The position numbers and the translations under genes were made by a program. Below the pieces are notes generated by a model. That model saw only the letters and a list, made by a program, of their open reading frames with translations. It did not search any database and was not told where the DNA came from. This document shows positions 17,916 to 27,155 of a DNA stretch of 64,000 nt, in pieces; positions within the stretch are counted from its first letter, which is position 1, and the number at the start of each line of letters is the position of its first letter. Source of the DNA: Parashewanella curva (GTDB lineage: Bacteria; Pseudomonadota; Gammaproteobacteria; Enterobacterales; Shewanellaceae); contig NZ_ML014774.1 of NCBI RefSeq assembly GCF_003675895.1, forward strand, positions 1 to 64,000. The letters are read 5' to 3'.

Positions 17916-20147
17916 ATGGCGGCTAAATGTCAGAGCGTTTCTATTCCATTTAATATAGATGAAATGCAGTTTAATGGCGCAAATACAACAAAATTATTGA
18001 CTGAAATTGCAAAGTCACAACAAGAGCAATTGCTGTGCTTAAGTGTTTCTCTCAAAGGAAAATGTGCTGAACTTGTCTATGAATTAACTCCAAAATTTAA
18101 TGGAGAAGGTTTTGATGTTTTTCACCATAAAAGCAGAAGCACTTTAACTATTAAAAATGGATTATTGAGCAAAGTTAAGTTAAAAATCGAATCCAGCTTT
18201 AATGGTCATTCTGGTATTTATACTGCAATCGATCATGGTGATTTAAATGAAGTAACGAACCAATTAAGTCAAGGTTGTAATTTGAGCATTCAACACAAGG
18301 TTCACGGAACGGCATTTCAATTTGCTTTAAGAAAAGGTCACTTTGCGATAGCAACAGAAATTCAACGCTATGTAATGTTTTCATGTCAAGATCTTTTCGT
18401 TGCTATAGAGTCTGATTGTATTCACTTGATAACTCAATGGTTATTATCACAAAAGATTGATCAAAAATTACTTTTTGATGCTATTAAATATGCAATCACC
18501 CATCATAGAGACTTTACTGCGATGAAGTGCTTTCATGCGTTAACCAATGCTAAAGATGTTGAATTACTCAATGCGTTAATGCTTCATTCTGTTAAAGTCG
18601 ATAACGTATTTTGGGTTTATCGGCTTGCTTCAAAAGGCGCTGACGTTAATCAATCGTATGATTTTGCTTCGAATGTCCTCACATATTCTATTGTATTGGG
18701 AAATACAGAAACAGCCCTAGCGCTAGTGGACTTAGGGGCAGATATTCATACAAGAACACTTTTGGGGGATACGCCTTTATTGCTTGCTGCTGAAAATGGC
18801 GAAATTAGCCTTTGTGCGTCGCTACTCACAAAGGGAGCAAATGTCAATAACAGAGACATCAATGGCAATACACCACTGCATTTTGCAGTGCAAAATTCAA
18901 ATCATCAATTGCTTGAGCTGTTTTTGGAATTCTCGCCAGAAATTCTTGTAAATAATGATGGAAACTCTGCATTACAGCTTGCTATACAAAGCAAAGACAT
19001 TTTTAGTATGGAGCAACTGCTAAATTATGGATTAAGCAATGAAAAAGCTTTTTACACAACATGGCTATTGGTGGTGGCTACTCAATATATTTCTTCTGAA
19101 CCCAACAGTACATTTGCTCAGTTTTATTATTGTGCACGTAGTGTTTTTGACGATGATTTTAAAAATACAAAAATCAGTGTTGATGTATATCCCAAGCTGA
19201 GGTTGCAATTAAGGCTTTTAAAAAATAACGATACGTCAAGTATTCATGACTTGCTTTACGAAGAAGATACACAAATTAAGATAGAGGAATTATTGATAAA
19301 GCTGGTTAATGAAGGGGATAAACGGCACGCCCTAATTGAGCGGTTAATAGAACATTGGGGGATTTCAGATCAAAATGATTTCAAGTCTATTGAGCTGATG
19401 TCTGACGCGCTCAGAGGTAATAGTTATAGAGTTTTTTATCTATTGTTTAATAAATATAAGCCACAGTTTGAAGGCGATAGGATTATTAGCATCAGAAGGA
19501 AGGAGGCTGAAGAAAGCTTACAATGCCGATTGGCTGATAAAGGTAATGGTTCACGAATTTATAGAATGATAAAAGAGAGTGTTGGGAATTATTGCTCGTT
19601 TCTTAGTAACTCTTTGATGTTTTTAACTGCATGTAAGCAAAGTAACTGTGATTTAGCCATGCATTTAATTAGGGAAAAATTAGATCTCACAATTACGGAT
19701 GAGTTAGAAGCAACACCTTTGCTCTATGCTTGTCAAAACGGTCTCGAGCCCGTCGTTGTTTTCTTACTTAACACTAAGGAACTCGATTTCTATAAGTTGA
19801 ATATTCACAAGCAATCTCCACTGCATTGGGCCTCTATTTCGGGACATATTTCAATCATATATGTACTCTTAAAAAAGAAATTTGACGTGACACGGCAAGA
19901 TGGATTGGGTTTTACACCGTTACATTATGCTATTCAACAAGGACAAAATGGGGCCGCTCATATTCTTATTGACCATTTGTGTGAACGAAACCAACTAAAG
20001 GAACTCTTGAATCCAGATGATTGTCATGGCGGCTTAATTAAATTTTGTGAAAATCATAATTCACTAGAGCTTAAGCAATATCTGGAAAAGTTGAATAGTA
20101 GCTGGAAAGTCCAACTTACAAGTGCTGTTGATGAAACAATGCTTTAA
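17916..20147 (+). CDS. Ankyrin-repeat protein
   Basis: A 743-residue soluble protein with no signal peptide, preceded by GGAG. Ankyrin repeats are clear around 240-360 (GDTPLLLAAENGEISLCA, then GNTPLHFAVQNSNHQLLELF) and 600-700 (SPLHWASISGHISIIYVLL, then GFTPLHYAIQQGQNGAAHIL). The first 100 residues and the centre (about 390-560) have no recognised domain. Ankyrin repeats bind proteins; the partner is unknown. Such proteins can be effectors in host-associated bacteria, but no secretion signal or secretion genes are nearby. A second ankyrin gene lies at the right end of the window. Confidence 0.85.
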   Translation: MAAKCQSVSIPFNIDEMQFNGANTTKLLTEIAKSQQEQLLCLSVSLKGKCAELVYELTPKFNGEGFDVFHHKSRSTLTIKNGLLSKVKLKIESSFNGHSGIYTAIDHGDLNEVTNQLSQGCNLSIQHKVHGTAFQFALRKGHFAIATEIQRYVMFSCQDLFVAIESDCIHLITQWLLSQKIDQKLLFDAIKYAITHHRDFTAMKCFHALTNAKDVELLNALMLHSVKVDNVFWVYRLASKGADVNQSYDFASNVLTYSIVLGNTETALALVDLGADIHTRTLLGDTPLLLAAENGEISLCASLLTKGANVNNRDINGNTPLHFAVQNSNHQLLELFLEFSPEILVNNDGNSALQLAIQSKDIFSMEQLLNYGLSNEKAFYTTWLLVVATQYISSEPNSTFAQFYYCARSVFDDDFKNTKISVDVYPKLRLQLRLLKNNDTSSIHDLLYEEDTQIKIEELLIKLVNEGDKRHALIERLIEHWGISDQNDFKSIELMSDALRGNSYRVFYLLFNKYKPQFEGDRIISIRRKEAEESLQCRLADKGNGSRIYRMIKESVGNYCSFLSNSLMFLTACKQSNCDLAMHLIREKLDLTITDELEATPLLYACQNGLEPVVVFLLNTKELDFYKLNIHKQSPLHWASISGHISIIYVLLKKKFDVTRQDGLGFTPLHYAIQQGQNGAAHILIDHLCERNQLKELLNPDDCHGGLIKFCENHNSLELKQYLEKLNSSWKVQLTSAVDETML

Positions 20148-20153
20148 AGATTT

Positions 20154-20753
20154 TCAAATTACGTTTAATCCAACCTTTTGTTGAAGTGTGTGTATGATTG
20201 AAGCCGTTACACCCCAAATGAGTCTTTGTTGGGCATTTATCATTAAAACTTCAATCTCAATATTACGCCGCTTAACCTTAATGCTTTGCTGGTTACTTGG
20301 ATGTGATAATTGGGTAAGTGGTACGGTGAAGTGATCAGCAACTTCATTTGAATCTATTGTTAAATTTTCAAGGTTATCGAGCACCCCGACAATAGGCGTT
20401 ATTTGAAACTGAGTGTAAGTATGTTGAATAGGCAGTTGTCCTAAAACTTTAATTCTGTCAGGAATTACTCCCAATTCTTCGTGCAATTCTCGCAATGCTG
20501 TATCTTCAAGCGTTGTATCACCTTCGGCTACCTTTCCTCCGGGAAAGCAAATTTGACCTGGGTGGTGTTTCAAATATAAAGGTCGTTGTGTCAACAAGAC
20601 TTCTAATTGGTTATTGATTTCAACTATTGGAATTAAAACAGCTGAGTCACGATACTCTATGGTTGATGCAACTTGTCTAGGCACACAGAAACGATCTGCA
20701 TTTTGAGGTTGTGGGCTTAAATTAAATCGTTCCTTAAACTGTGCCAAGTCCAT
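20154..20753 (-). CDS. Nudix hydrolase, CoA-pyrophosphatase type
   Basis: A 199-residue protein with a Nudix box (CFPGGKVAEGD, then ALRELHEELGV). The spacing matches the NudL/YeaB CoA-pyrophosphatase branch, which cleaves CoA or related dinucleotides. LLTQRPLYLKHHPGQICFPG upstream of the box is also typical of that branch. It lies 1 bp downstream of pabB and is presumably co-transcribed; the same pabB-Nudix pairing is common in gammaproteobacteria. It resembles E. coli nudL, but the exact substrate is inferred. Confidence 0.88.
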   Translation of the reverse strand: MDLAQFKERFNLSPQPQNADRFCVPRQVASTIEYRDSAVLIPIVEINNQLEVLLTQRPLYLKHHPGQICFPGGKVAEGDTTLEDTALRELHEELGVIPDRIKVLGQLPIQHTYTQFQITPIVGVLDNLENLTIDSNEVADHFTVPLTQLSHPSNQQSIKVKRRNIEIEVLMINAQQRLIWGVTASIIHTLQQKVGLNVI

Positions 20754-20754
20754 A

Positions 20755-22158
20755 TTAATCTTCCAATGTTGGTAATATCTTGCTTACTTTATCAAAGGTT
20801 TCTTGATATTCCGCATCTACTTGGGAGTCAGCAACGATACCGCCACCAGCCCAGCAATAAACTTTATTATTTTCGGTTAACAAGGTTCTAATCGTAATAC
20901 TAGTATCCATTTTCCCGTCTTGGCTTATATAGCCAATTGAGCCGCAATAGATACTTCGACGGCTAGGCTCTAGCTCTTCGATGATTTCCATCGCTCGTAT
21001 TTTTGGGGCGCCAGTAATTGAACCTCCCGGAAACGTTGCTTCAAGCAAATCTGTTGCTTCAAACCTTTGATCAAGTTCTGCTGTAACCGTGCTTACTAGA
21101 TGGTGAACCGCTGGGAAACTCTCGATATCAAATAACTTTGGAACACGTACTGTCCCTGGGCTGGCGACTTTGCCTAAATCATTTCGAAGTAAGTCGGTTA
21201 TCATTAGGTTTTCTGCACGGTCTTTTTTTGATAGTTGTAATTGATTAGCCAATTGAGCATCAATAATTGTATTCTTGCTTCTTGGCAAAGTGCCTTTAAT
21301 GGGTTTGGTTTGGATATGACGATTGTTTAACTGAATGAATCTTTCAGGTGATATCGAAATAATTGAATGGTGTTCAAGTTTTATAAAAGCGGAGAAAGGC
21401 GCTTTATTGCTCTGCCTAAGCTTTTGGTAAGCTTGCCATTCATCTCCTTTGTAACTAGAGCAAAACCGTTGGGTTAAATTAATTTGATAGCAATCACCAC
21501 TCAGTAAATACTCATGCACACGATTAAATTTTTCTTGGTATTGATGTTTTTCAATTTGAGTATGCCAATGCTCTGTTAGCATGAAGGGCTCATTTACCTC
21601 TACTTTTGAGGCTATTTTATCGAGTACTGAAAGCTTTACTTGTTCTAGTGCTTGTTCACCTAAGTAATGTAATAAGAACCAAGATTGCTGTTGATAATCG
21701 AAAATCAAACTCCAATCATAAAATCCCACACACATTTCTGGCAAAGATAAATCATCATTGGCTATGGTCGGTAAGTGTTCTACTCGACGGCCTAAGTCAT
21801 AACTGAAACTTCCCAGTATTCCGCCATTAAAAGGAAATTCACTACTTAATTGTTTGGGATAAAGATGATTAAGGTAGTACTTCAATAGAGAGAATGGGTT
21901 TTCGCCTGATATATTGTTGGATAAATCAATACAGCGCTCTGAATCGTAAATTGAAAACTGGCTTTGTTCTTCTTGTGTAGTCAGAGTTGCAATGGGATCG
22001 AAACTAATGATGTCATACCGAGCATCAGAGTGTTGTGCATCTGCCGAGTCTAATAGAATTGCCCAAGGTTTATCGGCAAAATGAGAAAAGACTTCAGTTG
22101 TAGTTAATTTGATGTCAAGTTTGCAAATAGCTAGGCTATCTGACTTCCGTGAAACCAT
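20755..22158 (-). CDS. pabB: Aminodeoxychorismate synthase component I
   Basis: Makes 4-amino-4-deoxychorismate from chorismate, using ammonia from PabA, in folate synthesis. 467 residues, close to E. coli PabB (453). The chorismate-binding core shows PIKGTLPRSKNT, LMITDLLRNDLGKV and the catalytic-site GGSITGAPKIRAMEIIEELE, ending with WAGGGIVADSQVDAEYQET. The lack of a lyase domain and the Nudix neighbour favour PabB over TrpE. AAGG precedes the ATG. Confidence 0.93.
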   Translation of the reverse strand: MVSRKSDSLAICKLDIKLTTTEVFSHFADKPWAILLDSADAQHSDARYDIISFDPIATLTTQEEQSQFSIYDSERCIDLSNNISGENPFSLLKYYLNHLYPKQLSSEFPFNGGILGSFSYDLGRRVEHLPTIANDDLSLPEMCVGFYDWSLIFDYQQQSWFLLHYLGEQALEQVKLSVLDKIASKVEVNEPFMLTEHWHTQIEKHQYQEKFNRVHEYLLSGDCYQINLTQRFCSSYKGDEWQAYQKLRQSNKAPFSAFIKLEHHSIISISPERFIQLNNRHIQTKPIKGTLPRSKNTIIDAQLANQLQLSKKDRAENLMITDLLRNDLGKVASPGTVRVPKLFDIESFPAVHHLVSTVTAELDQRFEATDLLEATFPGGSITGAPKIRAMEIIEELEPSRRSIYCGSIGYISQDGKMDTSITIRTLLTENNKVYCWAGGGIVADSQVDAEYQETFDKVSKILPTLED

Positions 22159-22254
22159 TTAATGACCTTATTTATAATGCTTTTATGGCTCAATCAATCG
22201 TAAGATAGTATCATAAAATAAAATCATAAATAATAAACGATTAGGTGTGTGAAC

Positions 22255-23796
22255 ATGACTTCTACCTCTCACGGTTCGGAACCGACAATCATTAAACAAG
22301 CCGATTTCATTGAAAGTATTGCCGATTCATTGCAATACATCTCATATTACCATCCTAAGGACTTTGTAGATGCAATGGCTGAAGCCTATGAGCGTGAACA
22401 AAGCCCTGCAGCAAAAGATGCAATCGCTCAAATTTTGATTAATTCTCGTATGTCAGCCGAAGGCAAGCGTCCACTTTGTCAAGATACGGGTATCGTAACC
22501 ACCTTTGTGAAGGTTGGTATGGACGTACGTTGGGACAAATCAGACATGACGGTACAGGAAATGGTAGACGAAGGTGTCCGTCGTGCTTATACCAACCCAG
22601 ATAACCCATTACGTGCTTCGATCGTTGCCGATCCTGCTGGTGCTCGCAAAAATACTCGTGATAACACGCCTTCAGTGGTTCACATGGAAATCGTTAAAGG
22701 TAACCATGTAGAAGTAGCCATTGCAGCTAAAGGTGGCGGTAGCGAAAACAAAACTAAGATGATCATGCTTAATCCATCTGACGACGTGGCAGCATGGGTT
22801 GAGAAAACACTACCAACAATGGGGGCAGGTTGGTGCCCACCAGGTATGTTAGGCATAGGTATTGGTGGCACAGCTGAAAAAGCAGCGGTTATGGCAAAAG
22901 AAGCGTTAATGGAAAGTGTAGACATCCACGAGCTTAAAGCCAAAGGTGCTGAAAATGCAGAAGAGGAGTTGCGTTTAGACATTTTTGACCGTGCAAATAA
23001 CCTAGGTATTGGCGCGCAAGGTTTGGGTGGTTTAACGACTGTTCTTGATGTAAAAATCAAAACAGCTCCTACTCACGCCGCTTCAAAGCCTGTAGTAATG
23101 ATCCCTAATTGCGCTGCAACTCGCCATGTTCACTTCCACTTAGATGGCACAGGTCCTGCTGATTTAGTTACACCAAAATTAGAAGATTGGCCTGAAATTA
23201 CCCGTGAACAAGGTGAAAACGTTAAGCGCGTTAATCTTGATACCGTAACGCAGGAAGAAGTTGAGTCATGGAAGAGTGGTGATACTCTGCTACTTAACGG
23301 CAAAATGCTAACAGGTCGTGATGCGGCTCATAAACGCATTCAAACTATGATTGAATCTGGTGAAGGTTTGCCAGAAGGTGTCGATTTAAAAGGTAAGTTC
23401 ATATACTACGTTGGCCCTGTAGATCCTGTAGGTAATGAAGTTGTAGGTCCTGCAGGTCCAACAACCGCGACTCGTATGGATAAGTTTACTGATCTAATGC
23501 TAGAGAAAACGGGCATTATGGGCATGATAGGTAAAGCTGAGCGTGGTCCTGCTACAGTTGAATCTATCAAAAAGCATAAGTCTGTTTACCTAATGGCAGT
23601 TGGTGGTGCAGCTTACCTTGTGGCAAAAGCAATTAAGAAATCACGAGTCGTAGCTTTTGAAGATCTTGGAATGGAAGCGATTTACGAGTTTGATGTTCAA
23701 GATATGCCAGTGACTGTTGCTGTTGACTCAGAAGGTGTAAACGCTCACGAAACGGGCCCAGCGATTTGGAAAGTAAATATCGCTAATGCTAAATAA
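22255..23796 (+). CDS. fumA: Fumarate hydratase, class I (iron-sulphur)
   Basis: Interconverts fumarate and malate in the TCA cycle, using an oxygen-sensitive 4Fe-4S cluster. About 513 residues, normal for single-chain class I fumarases. Cluster cysteines are expected in PLCQDTGIVT, MIPNCAATRH and GWCPPGMLGIGIGG. The C-terminal beta domain has DTLLLNGKMLTGRDAAHKR and YYVGPVDPVGNEVVGPAGPT. A GTG two codons upstream is possible; I prefer the ATG because of AGG spacing. It is divergent from pabB. Confidence 0.95.
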   Translation: MTSTSHGSEPTIIKQADFIESIADSLQYISYYHPKDFVDAMAEAYEREQSPAAKDAIAQILINSRMSAEGKRPLCQDTGIVTTFVKVGMDVRWDKSDMTVQEMVDEGVRRAYTNPDNPLRASIVADPAGARKNTRDNTPSVVHMEIVKGNHVEVAIAAKGGGSENKTKMIMLNPSDDVAAWVEKTLPTMGAGWCPPGMLGIGIGGTAEKAAVMAKEALMESVDIHELKAKGAENAEEELRLDIFDRANNLGIGAQGLGGLTTVLDVKIKTAPTHAASKPVVMIPNCAATRHVHFHLDGTGPADLVTPKLEDWPEITREQGENVKRVNLDTVTQEEVESWKSGDTLLLNGKMLTGRDAAHKRIQTMIESGEGLPEGVDLKGKFIYYVGPVDPVGNEVVGPAGPTTATRMDKFTDLMLEKTGIMGMIGKAERGPATVESIKKHKSVYLMAVGGAAYLVAKAIKKSRVVAFEDLGMEAIYEFDVQDMPVTVAVDSEGVNAHETGPAIWKVNIANAK

Positions 23797-23806
23797 TATA
23801 GTTCGC

Positions 23807-23879
23807 GTCACTCCTGCGCAGGCAGGAGTCTAGTGTCTTATTTAGCAAGGCACTGGATGCCTGCCTTCGCAGGCATGAC
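23807..23879. repeat. Short palindromic intergenic element (REP/MITE-like)
   Basis: About 73 bp folding on itself: GTCACTCCTGCGCAGGCAGG near the left end mirrors CCTGCCTTCGCAGGCATGAC at the right. Each arm also contains its own small palindrome (CCTGCGCAGG, CCTGCCTTCGCAGG). It fills almost the whole gap between fumA and the S9 peptidase gene. Elements of this kind are usually multi-copy. Confidence 0.65.
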
Positions 23880-23920
23880 ATTTGAAAAAATACATTCAAA
23901 CAATCAACGAAGAAAACGTC

Positions 23921-25975
23921 ATGATTAAGACTACTCTCACCAGTGCAGCAATTGCACTTGCGCTAAGTGCTTCAGCGTTTGCTGATACAGCAGCTAAGCC
24001 GTTCACAGTTCAAGATCTCGTAAACCTTAATAAGTTACACAGCTATGCTATTTCGTCAGACGGTAATACGTTAGTTTATGGTGTGTCAAAGAAAGATGAA
24101 AAAGGTAATAAATCCTCAGATCTTTATCTATTAGATCTCACTAAAGCTAATGCAAAACCTCGGCAAATAACCAGCGCTAAAAGTACCGAGCATAATGTTC
24201 AATTTGCTAAAGATAATAAATCTATCTATTTCTTGGCAGCAAGAAACGGTTCAAGCCAGCTTTATAATTTGTCATTAACTGGCGGTGAAGCACTTCAGGT
24301 GTCGAACCTAGCTCTAGACGTAGATGATTACAAATTATCAGACAATAGCAAACAAGTGGCTTTGAGCATTCGTGTATTTCCAAAGTGCGACACTTTAGCT
24401 TGTTCAAAAGAAAAATTCGAAAAGGTCAAAAACAGTAAGCAAACCGGCCGAAGCTATGATCAACTTATGGTTCGGCATTGGGATACTTGGTTTGATCATG
24501 CCCGTAACCACTTATTTGTAGCCAGTATTGAAGGTAATAAATTAAGTAAGCCTATAGATGTAACAAAAGGTTTAGATACAGAAACGCCACCTAAGCCATT
24601 TTCTGGGATGGAAGAAGTAAGTTTCACGCCAGATGGAAAGTATCTTGTATATAGCGCAAAAGCGCCGAGTAAGGATCAAGCTTGGACGACAAACTATGAC
24701 TTGTGGAAAGTACCTGTAACGGGTGGCGAAACAGTAAATTTGACCAAAGAAAACAAAGCTTGGGATGCTCAGCCTACATTCTCAAGTGATGGTCGTTACA
24801 TGGCTTATTTAGCAATGAAGCGCCCAGGGTTTGAAGCAGACCGCTACGCTATCATGCTAACTGACACCGTAACAGGTCAAACTAAAGAAGTCGCTCCGCT
24901 TTGGGATCGTAGCCCAAGTTCAATACAATTCGGTGACAATAACCAGACATTATACGCAACAGCTCAAGATGTTGGCCAAGTGAGTATCTTTGAAATCAAT
25001 ACTCAGTTTGGTGATGTTCGAAAAGTTTATGGCTCAGGTTATAACAGCCTAATTGGTATCCATAATGGAAAAGCGTATTTTTCTCATACAAGTTTAAGCC
25101 AGCCAAGAGATATCTGGAGTGTTAACCTTGATGGTGATCAATTAACTCAGTTAACTCATTTAAACCAACAAAAATTGAAGAAAATTAAGTTTGGTGAATA
25201 TCAGCAGTTTAAATTTAAAGGTTGGAGTGATGAGGAAGTTCATGGCTACTGGATCAAACCTGCTAACTATAAAGAAGGTGAAAAATACCCAGTAGCATTT
25301 CTAGTACATGGTGGCCCTCAAGGTTCTTTTGGAAACGGTTTCAGCGGTCGCTGGAATGCCCAACTATGGGCAGGTGCTGGTTACGGTGTCGTAATGGTGG
25401 ATTTCCACGGTTCAACGGGCTATGGTCAAAAATTTACGGACTCTATCACTAAAGATTGGGGTGGTAAGCCACTGGTTGACTTGAAGAAAGGTCTAAAAGC
25501 AGTGGGGCAGCAACAGCCTTGGTTGGATGTAAACAATGCTTGTGCGTTGGGTGGTTCATACGGCGGATACATGATGAACTGGATTGAAGGCAAATGGAGC
25601 GATGGTTTCAAATGTCTTGTAAACCACGCTGGTTTGTTTGATATGCGTTCAATGTACTATGTTACTGAAGAGTTGTGGTTCCCTGAGCATGAGTTTGGTG
25701 GTCAATACAAAGAAAACAAAGAGCTGTACGAGAAGTTTAACCCAGCGAATTACGTTGAAAACTGGAAAACTCCAATGTTAGTGATTCACGGTGAAAAAGA
25801 TTTCCGTGTTCCTTATGGCCAAGGCTTAGCGGCGTTTTCATACTTACAGCGCAATAATATTCCGTCGGAATTATTAATCTTTCCAGACGAGAACCATTGG
25901 ATCTTAAACCCTAATAACTTAGAGCAATGGTACGCTCATGTATTAGGTTGGTTAGATCGCTGGGCTCAAAAATAA
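23921..25975 (+). CDS. Exported S9-family prolyl oligopeptidase-like peptidase
   Basis: About 684 residues. The N-terminal signal peptide (MIKTTLTSAAIALALSASAFA) makes this ATG the start; a TTG 13 codons upstream sits at the edge of the repeat element and is unlikely. Residues about 30-410 form a beta-propeller (WD40-like blades such as FTPDGKYLVYSAKAP). The C-terminal alpha/beta hydrolase has the nucleophile Ser about 546 in GGSYGGYM, Asp in HGEKDFRVP and His in DENHWI. Likely a periplasmic or secreted acylaminoacyl- or dipeptidyl-type peptidase that trims peptides for nutrition. Confidence 0.92.
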   Translation: MIKTTLTSAAIALALSASAFADTAAKPFTVQDLVNLNKLHSYAISSDGNTLVYGVSKKDEKGNKSSDLYLLDLTKANAKPRQITSAKSTEHNVQFAKDNKSIYFLAARNGSSQLYNLSLTGGEALQVSNLALDVDDYKLSDNSKQVALSIRVFPKCDTLACSKEKFEKVKNSKQTGRSYDQLMVRHWDTWFDHARNHLFVASIEGNKLSKPIDVTKGLDTETPPKPFSGMEEVSFTPDGKYLVYSAKAPSKDQAWTTNYDLWKVPVTGGETVNLTKENKAWDAQPTFSSDGRYMAYLAMKRPGFEADRYAIMLTDTVTGQTKEVAPLWDRSPSSIQFGDNNQTLYATAQDVGQVSIFEINTQFGDVRKVYGSGYNSLIGIHNGKAYFSHTSLSQPRDIWSVNLDGDQLTQLTHLNQQKLKKIKFGEYQQFKFKGWSDEEVHGYWIKPANYKEGEKYPVAFLVHGGPQGSFGNGFSGRWNAQLWAGAGYGVVMVDFHGSTGYGQKFTDSITKDWGGKPLVDLKKGLKAVGQQQPWLDVNNACALGGSYGGYMMNWIEGKWSDGFKCLVNHAGLFDMRSMYYVTEELWFPEHEFGGQYKENKELYEKFNPANYVENWKTPMLVIHGEKDFRVPYGQGLAAFSYLQRNNIPSELLIFPDENHWILNPNNLEQWYAHVLGWLDRWAQK

Positions 25976-25990
25976 ATAAAGTAATATCAT

Positions 25991-26260
25991 ATTAGGGGTT
26001 GTTGATCTTTGTTTAATAATTCAGCTGCGCAATAAATCGCCTTAATCAAGGCGAAAATAGTGCTGTTTAGTCATCTAAATTAACTATTTTCAACACAGAG
26101 TAAGGCGATTTAGGCTCAGCCCAAAGGGCAAGGGTTATTTTTAACGCTATCTGGATTGTCACTGCGCTCATTTAGAATAACTAAACAACGCTTGTTTCGC
26201 TTTGCTATCGTTAAAAATAATCATTGCTGAAAATATCAACAAAGATCAACAGCCCTTAAT
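25991..26260. mobile_element. MITE with 23-bp terminal inverted repeats
   Basis: Left end ATTAGGGGTTGTTGATCTTT+GTT and right end (reverse complement) ATTAAGGGCTGTTGATCTTT+GTT differ at only two positions. Inside are nested inverted repeats: AATCGCCTTA with TAAGGCGATT, and TTATTTTTAACG with CGTTAAAAATAA. There is no coding capacity. It looks like a non-autonomous element, probably multi-copy in the genome. Confidence 0.8.
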
Positions 26261-26262
26261 GT

Positions 26263-26287
26263 AAGGCTCCCAAGGGAGCCTTTTTTA
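26263..26287 (+). terminator. Strong Rho-independent terminator
   Basis: AAGGCTCCC, loop AA, GGGAGCCTT, then a T-run. It is likely the original terminator of the S9 peptidase gene, now pushed about 290 bp away by the MITE. Confidence 0.85.
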
Positions 26288-26403
26288 TGTAAGAAAATAT
26301 CTATTGCCGTTGTAATATATGTTCTCGAATTCATGAACTGATCAGCTTAAAGAAAGGTTAAGAAACTATAATTAGATATATCAATATTTTATATGAGTTT
26401 ATA

Positions 26404-27129
26404 GTGATAGTTTTTAGCCGCCCAATACCTGTACGTAATGTTAACTTGTCAGCCTTTAAACCGGCTAAAGCAAGTAAAAAAGGCAAAACTAAATTTAATA
26501 GCTTCGATTACAAAGTAGAAGAAATAAACCCTGAATCTGGTATTGGTAAATACATGGAGCCTTTGGATAGTTCACGTACGTTATTAAGACGCTTAGCTAT
26601 GTGGATAAGAAGCTCTACTAAATACTTCTATCGTCGCATCACTGAAGAGATGGCATTAGATATTGCCACAAAAGTTCTCAATCAATGTGATACCCCTAAT
26701 GACTCAATGCTTCTTAGTTTCAACGATGGTGAGTACTCTGCCATCTTAGTGCGAACCAGAGTAGGGTATAACTTTATTTCTTATGCAAAACGAAACAAGT
26801 TAAAGCAATCTCAATTAAAGCGCCGAAAATTCTCAGCTGATGGTCACATATATGCTGATGATTCGATTTACCTTAAAAATCAGCTGCTAAAATATATCGA
26901 TTATTTTGAAAATAAGGCCAATTGGATTACTTTGCTAAGGTGGCAAGCCTTACAAAATGGAGAAGAATTTGATGAAGAAGCGGTTAATCATTCTTTACAA
27001 TTGGATGGAATCAATGCTTGTGATCTAGCTATGCTATTTATAAAAGTTGGATTGGGTCACAAAATACAAGAGACTGAGAAAATTCGACGACGATTCTTTT
27101 ATGTGCCCTTAGACTTCCACAAAATTTAA
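26404..27129 (+). CDS. Hypothetical protein, orphan
   Basis: A 241-residue basic protein starting at GTG with only a weak ribosome-binding site. No signal peptide or membrane segment. The first 40 residues are rich in Lys and Ser (AKASKKGKTKFNS). The middle contains WIRSSTKYFYRRITEEMALDI and SFNDGEYSAILVRTRVGYNF. No family is recognised. It has no operon partners; it faces the transporter gene tail to tail. The frame is long and its composition is protein-like, so it is probably real. Confidence 0.6.
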   Translation: MIVFSRPIPVRNVNLSAFKPAKASKKGKTKFNSFDYKVEEINPESGIGKYMEPLDSSRTLLRRLAMWIRSSTKYFYRRITEEMALDIATKVLNQCDTPNDSMLLSFNDGEYSAILVRTRVGYNFISYAKRNKLKQSQLKRRKFSADGHIYADDSIYLKNQLLKYIDYFENKANWITLLRWQALQNGEEFDEEAVNHSLQLDGINACDLAMLFIKVGLGHKIQETEKIRRRFFYVPLDFHKI

Positions 27130-27155
27130 TCCTGAAAGATCAACACGCCCTAATT

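Noticed and set aside
17916-20147. Ankyrin protein as a type III or type IV effector
   Set aside because: No secretion signal or secretion genes in the window; ankyrin repeats alone do not show export.
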